Shown here: piece after piece, positions 5,802 through 6,021 of the stretch | Layout: every line of letters begins with the position of its first letter | How positions within the stretch are numbered: the stretch's first letter is position 1 | NCBI GenBank assembly: GCA_012971835.1 | Contig: JAAZFR010000158.1 | Span: 1 to 6,021, forward strand | Origin: Erysipelotrichia bacterium | GTDB taxonomy: Bacteria; Bacillota_I; Bacilli_A; RFN20; CAG-826 | Direction of reading: 5' to 3' | DNA length: 6,021 bases | The notes under the pieces: generated by a model | Database searches by the model: none | Seen by the model: only the letters and a program-made list of their open reading frames with translations | Told to the model about the DNA's origin: nothing | Position numbers and translations under genes: made by a program

Positions 5802-6021
5802 TATTTTTCTCCTTTGATTCTTTTCCATAACGAATTGGCGATTTCCTGGCTGTTTTCAAGTTCTGAAACCAGCTTCCTATTCGTCAGTTCGTAATCTTTT
5901 ACGACTTGTTCACCAGCGACGAAAACATCACTTGGTTTAAATGAGTGCATCATTCCATAAAAAAGATGACCAAGAGCATTACTCTCGTCAAGATTGGTCG
6001 GAGCAAAATATGGCACTAATA
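5801..6021 (-). CDS. ssnA: SsnA-like putative aminohydrolase, C-terminal end (5' part outside window)
   Basis: Only the last 72 residues are visible; the frame is open to the window edge, and the GTG at 6016 is an internal Val codon, not a start. The segment begins with a 'PYFAPTNLDESNALGHLFYG' stretch. This matches the region of SsnA-type amidohydrolases where a Pro-Thr-x-Leu-x-x-x-Asn-x-x-Gly-His motif leads into the C-terminal beta-sandwich. The strand 'DVFVAGEQVVKDYEL' follows, the usual 'V.V.G..V....L' ending of cytosine-deaminase/chlorohydrolase-like enzymes, then a helical tail with a Leu-Trp. The metal-binding His/Asp residues lie upstream and cannot be checked. SsnA proteins are predicted cytosolic metal-dependent aminohydrolases found in selenium-dependent purine-hydroxylase loci; their exact substrate is not settled. 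The TAA stop overlaps the next gene's ATG by one base (TAATG), so the two are translationally coupled. The SsnA assignment rests on a short segment plus context; another amidohydrolase remains possible. Confidence 0.75.
   Translation of the reverse strand, partial: LVPYFAPTNLDESNALGHLFYGMMHSFKPSDVFVAGEQVVKDYELTNRKLVSELENSQEIANSLWKRIKGEK
5809..5815 (-). promoter_or_regulatory. Ribosome binding site AAAGGAG deciding the PreA-like gene start
   Basis: On the minus strand AAAGGAG lies 7 bases before the ATG at 5801, inside the last codons of ssnA (Lys-Gly-Glu-Lys-stop). It selects the 5801 start over the in-frame ATG at 5828. The TAATG stop/start overlap indicates coupled re-initiation. Confidence 0.8.

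Noticed and set aside
5802..5828. Longer PreA-like protein starting at the ATG at 5828
   Set aside because: No binding site precedes it, the extra residues are basic and unlike the family N-terminus, and the ATG at 5801 has AAAGGAG at 7 bases and begins with the typical 'MDLTTKFDGL' barrel entry.
6014..6016. GTG at 6016 as the start of a short independent gene
   Set aside because: The frame stays open upstream to the window edge, and the sequence matches the C-terminal end of a larger amidohydrolase.

Overview
The window is a gene-dense stretch of an AT-rich bacterial genome. Every gene lies on the minus strand, so transcription runs from position 6021 towards 1. The low G+C, strong AAGGAG-type ribosome binding sites, tightly packed co-oriented genes and Zn-ribbon/ferredoxin-rich anaerobe-type enzymes suggest a fermentative Bacillota or Mycoplasmatota-like organism; this placement is inference. 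The standard code fits: tryptophans that I checked are TGG, and one gene ends in TGA.

In transcription order the window holds: (1) the C-terminal end of an SsnA-type aminohydrolase (6021-5801); (2) a PreA/dihydroorotate-dehydrogenase-like TIM-barrel flavoprotein with a C-terminal 2x[4Fe-4S] ferredoxin domain (5801-4713); (3) the molybdopterin subunit (4709-2616), (4) the [2Fe-2S] subunit (2623-2150) and (5) the FAD subunit (2156-1308) of a three-subunit xanthine-dehydrogenase-family hydroxylase; (6) a threonine-synthase-like PLP enzyme with an N-terminal zinc ribbon (1294-50); and (7) the first codons of an unidentified gene (47-1). Junctions run from an 8-base overlap to a 13-base gap, and each start has its binding site in or next to the end of the preceding gene. 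This is a single translationally coupled operon with no room for internal promoters or terminators, and no gene-free stretch longer than 13 bases.

The combination of ssnA with a molybdenum hydroxylase recalls the anaerobic purine/urate catabolism loci typified by the E. coli ygeW-ygeX-ygeY-hyuA-ygfK-ssnA-ygfM-xdhD region, in which the hydroxylase is thought to be selenium-dependent. Here the molybdenum subunit keeps the three active-site residues diagnostic of purine hydroxylases. Two genes differ from the E. coli layout. A compact PreA-like ferredoxin flavoprotein sits beside ssnA, where E. coli has the large YgfK. A ThrC-family enzyme follows the hydroxylase, possibly doing the C3-amino-acid step that YgeX (diaminopropionate ammonia-lyase) performs elsewhere. 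The PreA-like protein also seems to have lost the catalytic cysteine loop of its family, so it may be an electron-transfer or repurposed flavoprotein. I infer that the hydroxylase oxidises a purine, SsnA deaminates or hydrolyses a ring intermediate, the ferredoxin flavoprotein handles electrons, and the PLP enzyme processes an amino-acid product.
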